Origin: Candidatus Gastranaerophilales bacterium
GTDB taxonomy: Bacteria; Cyanobacteriota; Vampirovibrionia; Gastranaerophilales; Gastranaerophilaceae
Length of the DNA stretch: 7,256 bases
Reading direction: 5' to 3'
NCBI GenBank assembly: GCA_900752845.1
Contig: CAADWU010000010.1
Span: 1-7,256 of the forward strand
Below are positions 6,565 to 7,256 of this stretch, piece after piece. Made by a program: the position numbers and the translations under genes. The stretch's first letter is position 1. Every line of letters starts with the position of its first letter. Under the pieces are notes generated by a model, which was not told the origin of the DNA, did not search any database, and saw only the letters and a list, made by a program, of their open reading frames with translations.

Positions 6565-6593
6565 ATTATACACTAATACATGAATTTTTGCCA
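6565..6593 (-). promoter_or_regulatory. Promoter of mlaD-upp, possibly giving a leaderless transcript
   Basis: Perfect TATAAT on the minus strand at 6570-6565, with a poor -35 (TGGCAA at 6593-6588) 17 nt upstream. Only 6 nt separate the -10 from the ATG at 6558, so transcription should begin at or very near the start codon. No Shine-Dalgarno sequence precedes that ATG. Confidence 0.5.
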
Positions 6594-6600
6594 CTTGCCA
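6588..6600. repeat. Short tandem repeat TTGCCAC-TTGCCA between divergent promoters
   Basis: TTGCCA occurs twice, 7 bp apart (6588-6593 and 6595-6600). Each copy coincides with a predicted -35 region, one for mlaD on the minus strand and one for rpoZ on the plus strand. It could be an operator or just chance. Confidence 0.4.
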
Positions 6601-6623
6601 AAAAACTTTTTGTATTATAGTAT
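6595..6623 (+). promoter_or_regulatory. Promoter of rpoZ
   Basis: TTGCCA (6595-6600), 17 nt, then TAGTAT (6618-6623). An alternative is TTGCCA at 6588-6593 with TATTAT at 6613-6618 and a 19-nt spacer. Either would start transcription upstream of the ribosome binding site at 6643-6648. Confidence 0.45.
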
Positions 6624-6642
6624 TAATATATATATAGAAAAA

Positions 6643-6648
6643 GTGAGG
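6643..6648 (+). promoter_or_regulatory. Ribosome binding site GTGAGG that fixes the rpoZ start
   Basis: GTGAGG lies 7 nt before ATG 6656 and only 1 nt before an in-frame TTG at 6650, so the ATG at 6656 is the likelier start. Confidence 0.65.
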
Positions 6649-6655
6649 TTTGAAA

Positions 6656-6895
6656 ATGGATCAAATTATAAGAGTTGCGTGGGATTTAAATGAAAATACC
6701 GACAACAGATATCAGTTAGTATATGAAATTGCAGAACTTGCAAAAAAATTAGTTGATGAAAATCAAGCTAAAAAAGCTCGTGATGACTTCAATTTTGAAG
6801 AAAACTTTGATACAACTTATAAAAAAGAAAATCCTGTTGAACATGCCATTATGGTAAAAGCTGCAGAAGCTGATGACGACAGATTAGTAGGTTAA
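6656..6895 (+). CDS. rpoZ: RNA polymerase omega subunit (small, cyanobacterial-like)
   Basis: A 79-residue acidic protein. Omega helps assemble and stabilise beta-prime in RNA polymerase. The block NTDNRYQLVYEIAELAKKL (about 14-32) fits the conserved omega helix, with NRY followed by an Ala- and hydrophobic-rich stretch. The later DDFNFEENF and ENPVEHAIMVKAA resemble the arrangement in cyanobacterial omega, where an acidic linker precedes a KPVLRAI-type helix. The start is ATG 6656, 7 nt after GTGAGG, rather than the in-frame TTG at 6650. It is transcribed away from mlaD and followed at once by a strong terminator, so it probably makes its own short transcript. The protein is small and divergent, so the identification is by pattern, and a small hypothetical protein remains possible. 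Confidence 0.72.
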   Translation: MDQIIRVAWDLNENTDNRYQLVYEIAELAKKLVDENQAKKARDDFNFEENFDTTYKKENPVEHAIMVKAAEADDDRLVG

Positions 6896-6904
6896 TTTTT
6901 TATT

Positions 6905-6933
6905 AAGGCACAAGAATAATCTTGTGCCTTTTT
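6905..6933 (+). terminator. Intrinsic terminator after rpoZ
   Basis: Perfect 10-bp stem AAGGCACAAG (6905-6914) / CTTGTGCCTT (6921-6930) with loop AATAAT, running into five Ts (6929-6933). It begins 9 nt after the rpoZ stop codon and lacks a T-run on the other strand, so it acts for the plus strand. Confidence 0.9.
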
Positions 6934-6954
6934 GTGTTTAAAATCGGGGGATAT

Positions 6955-7256
6955 ATGGAAAATACAGTTAGATTTATTAATGAAAAAACAAACAACTTCA
7001 ATCCTGAAATAGGTATTATTTTAGGTTCCGGGCTCGGCGAACTTGCGGATGAATACTGTGATTATGCCGTACCTTATTCAGATATTCCGAATTTTATAAA
7101 ATCAACAGTTCATGGTCACAAAGGCAGATTGGTTTTCTCAAAAATAAATGACAAAAAAGTTGTAATGATGCAGGGAAGAAACCACTTTTACGAAGGTCAT
7201 TCAATGCAGGAAATAACATACCCGGTTAAAGTTATGAAAGCTCTAGGTGTTAAAAC
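6955..7256 (+). CDS. Purine nucleoside phosphorylase (trimeric, PNP/MTAP family), N-terminal part
   Basis: Partial gene: the first 100 codons, running off the right edge. It would cleave purine nucleosides with phosphate to free base and ribose-1-phosphate in the cytosol. The phosphate-binding loop GIILGSGLGEL (20-30), VHGHKGRLV (52-60) and MQGRNHFYEGH (72-82) match the trimeric class, including human PNP (S33, R84, H86 regions), and not the hexameric DeoD class. It continues with YPVKVMKALGV (89-99), as in that family. The ATG has a G-rich ribosome binding site (GGGGGA at 6946-6951) very close by. It begins only 21 nt past the rpoZ terminator with no obvious promoter in between, so expression may depend on readthrough. 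Inosine/guanosine versus methylthioadenosine preference cannot be told, since those residues lie beyond the window. Confidence 0.93.
   Translation, partial: MENTVRFINEKTNNFNPEIGIILGSGLGELADEYCDYAVPYSDIPNFIKSTVHGHKGRLVFSKINDKKVVMMQGRNHFYEGHSMQEITYPVKVMKALGVK

Noticed and set aside
6559..6594. 12-residue N-terminal extension of the MlaD protein from GTG 6594
   Set aside because: No ribosome binding site, and the extension covers the -10 promoter element; ATG 6558 begins the natural cytoplasmic tail of the TM helix.

Overview
The window is AT-rich DNA, compactly packed with bacterial genes; no phage, IS or CRISPR sequence was recognised. The best guess for its source is a non-photosynthetic cyanobacterial relative (Melainabacteria/Vampirovibrionia, Gastranaerophilales-like). 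This rests on a small omega subunit that looks cyanobacterial, a VKOR-type thiol oxidoreductase, a one-TM MCE protein and low GC. It is inference from protein style, not a database match.

Layout. 1-179 (minus) is the N-terminal end of a VKOR-like membrane protein running off the left edge. A divergent promoter region (180-359) separates it from a plus-strand pair: a MshEN-like helical-repeat protein starting at TTG 360, overlapped by 14 nt by a type II (Rhizobium-type) L-asparaginase ending at 2058. That gene overlaps tail-to-tail by 17 bp with a minus-strand pair of cell-wall hydrolases: a LysM-amidase_3 protein (5198 down to 3339), then a LysM-GH24 lysozyme (3331 down to 2042). Further upstream on the minus strand is a second pair, a one-TM MlaD/MCE protein whose end overlaps uracil phosphoribosyltransferase (upp). 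A hairpin plus T-run downstream of upp closes this unit. Back-to-back from mlaD, the plus strand carries a small omega-type RNA polymerase subunit (rpoZ) with a strong intrinsic terminator. The start of a trimeric purine nucleoside phosphorylase follows and runs off the right edge.

How they fit together. upp and pnp are nucleobase/nucleoside salvage genes, and the asparaginase frees ammonia and aspartate. The two hydrolases together could cut both the glycan strand and the stem-peptide amide of peptidoglycan. VKOR (disulfide formation) and MlaD (lipid trafficking) are envelope functions. The most interesting points are the paired LysM hydrolases with no visible signal peptide and a large unrecognised central region in the amidase, the tight back-to-back mlaD/rpoZ promoter region with an apparently leaderless mlaD, and a possible c-di-GMP-type (MshEN-like) fold coupled to an asparaginase. 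I see no clear evidence for a wholly new multi-gene system.
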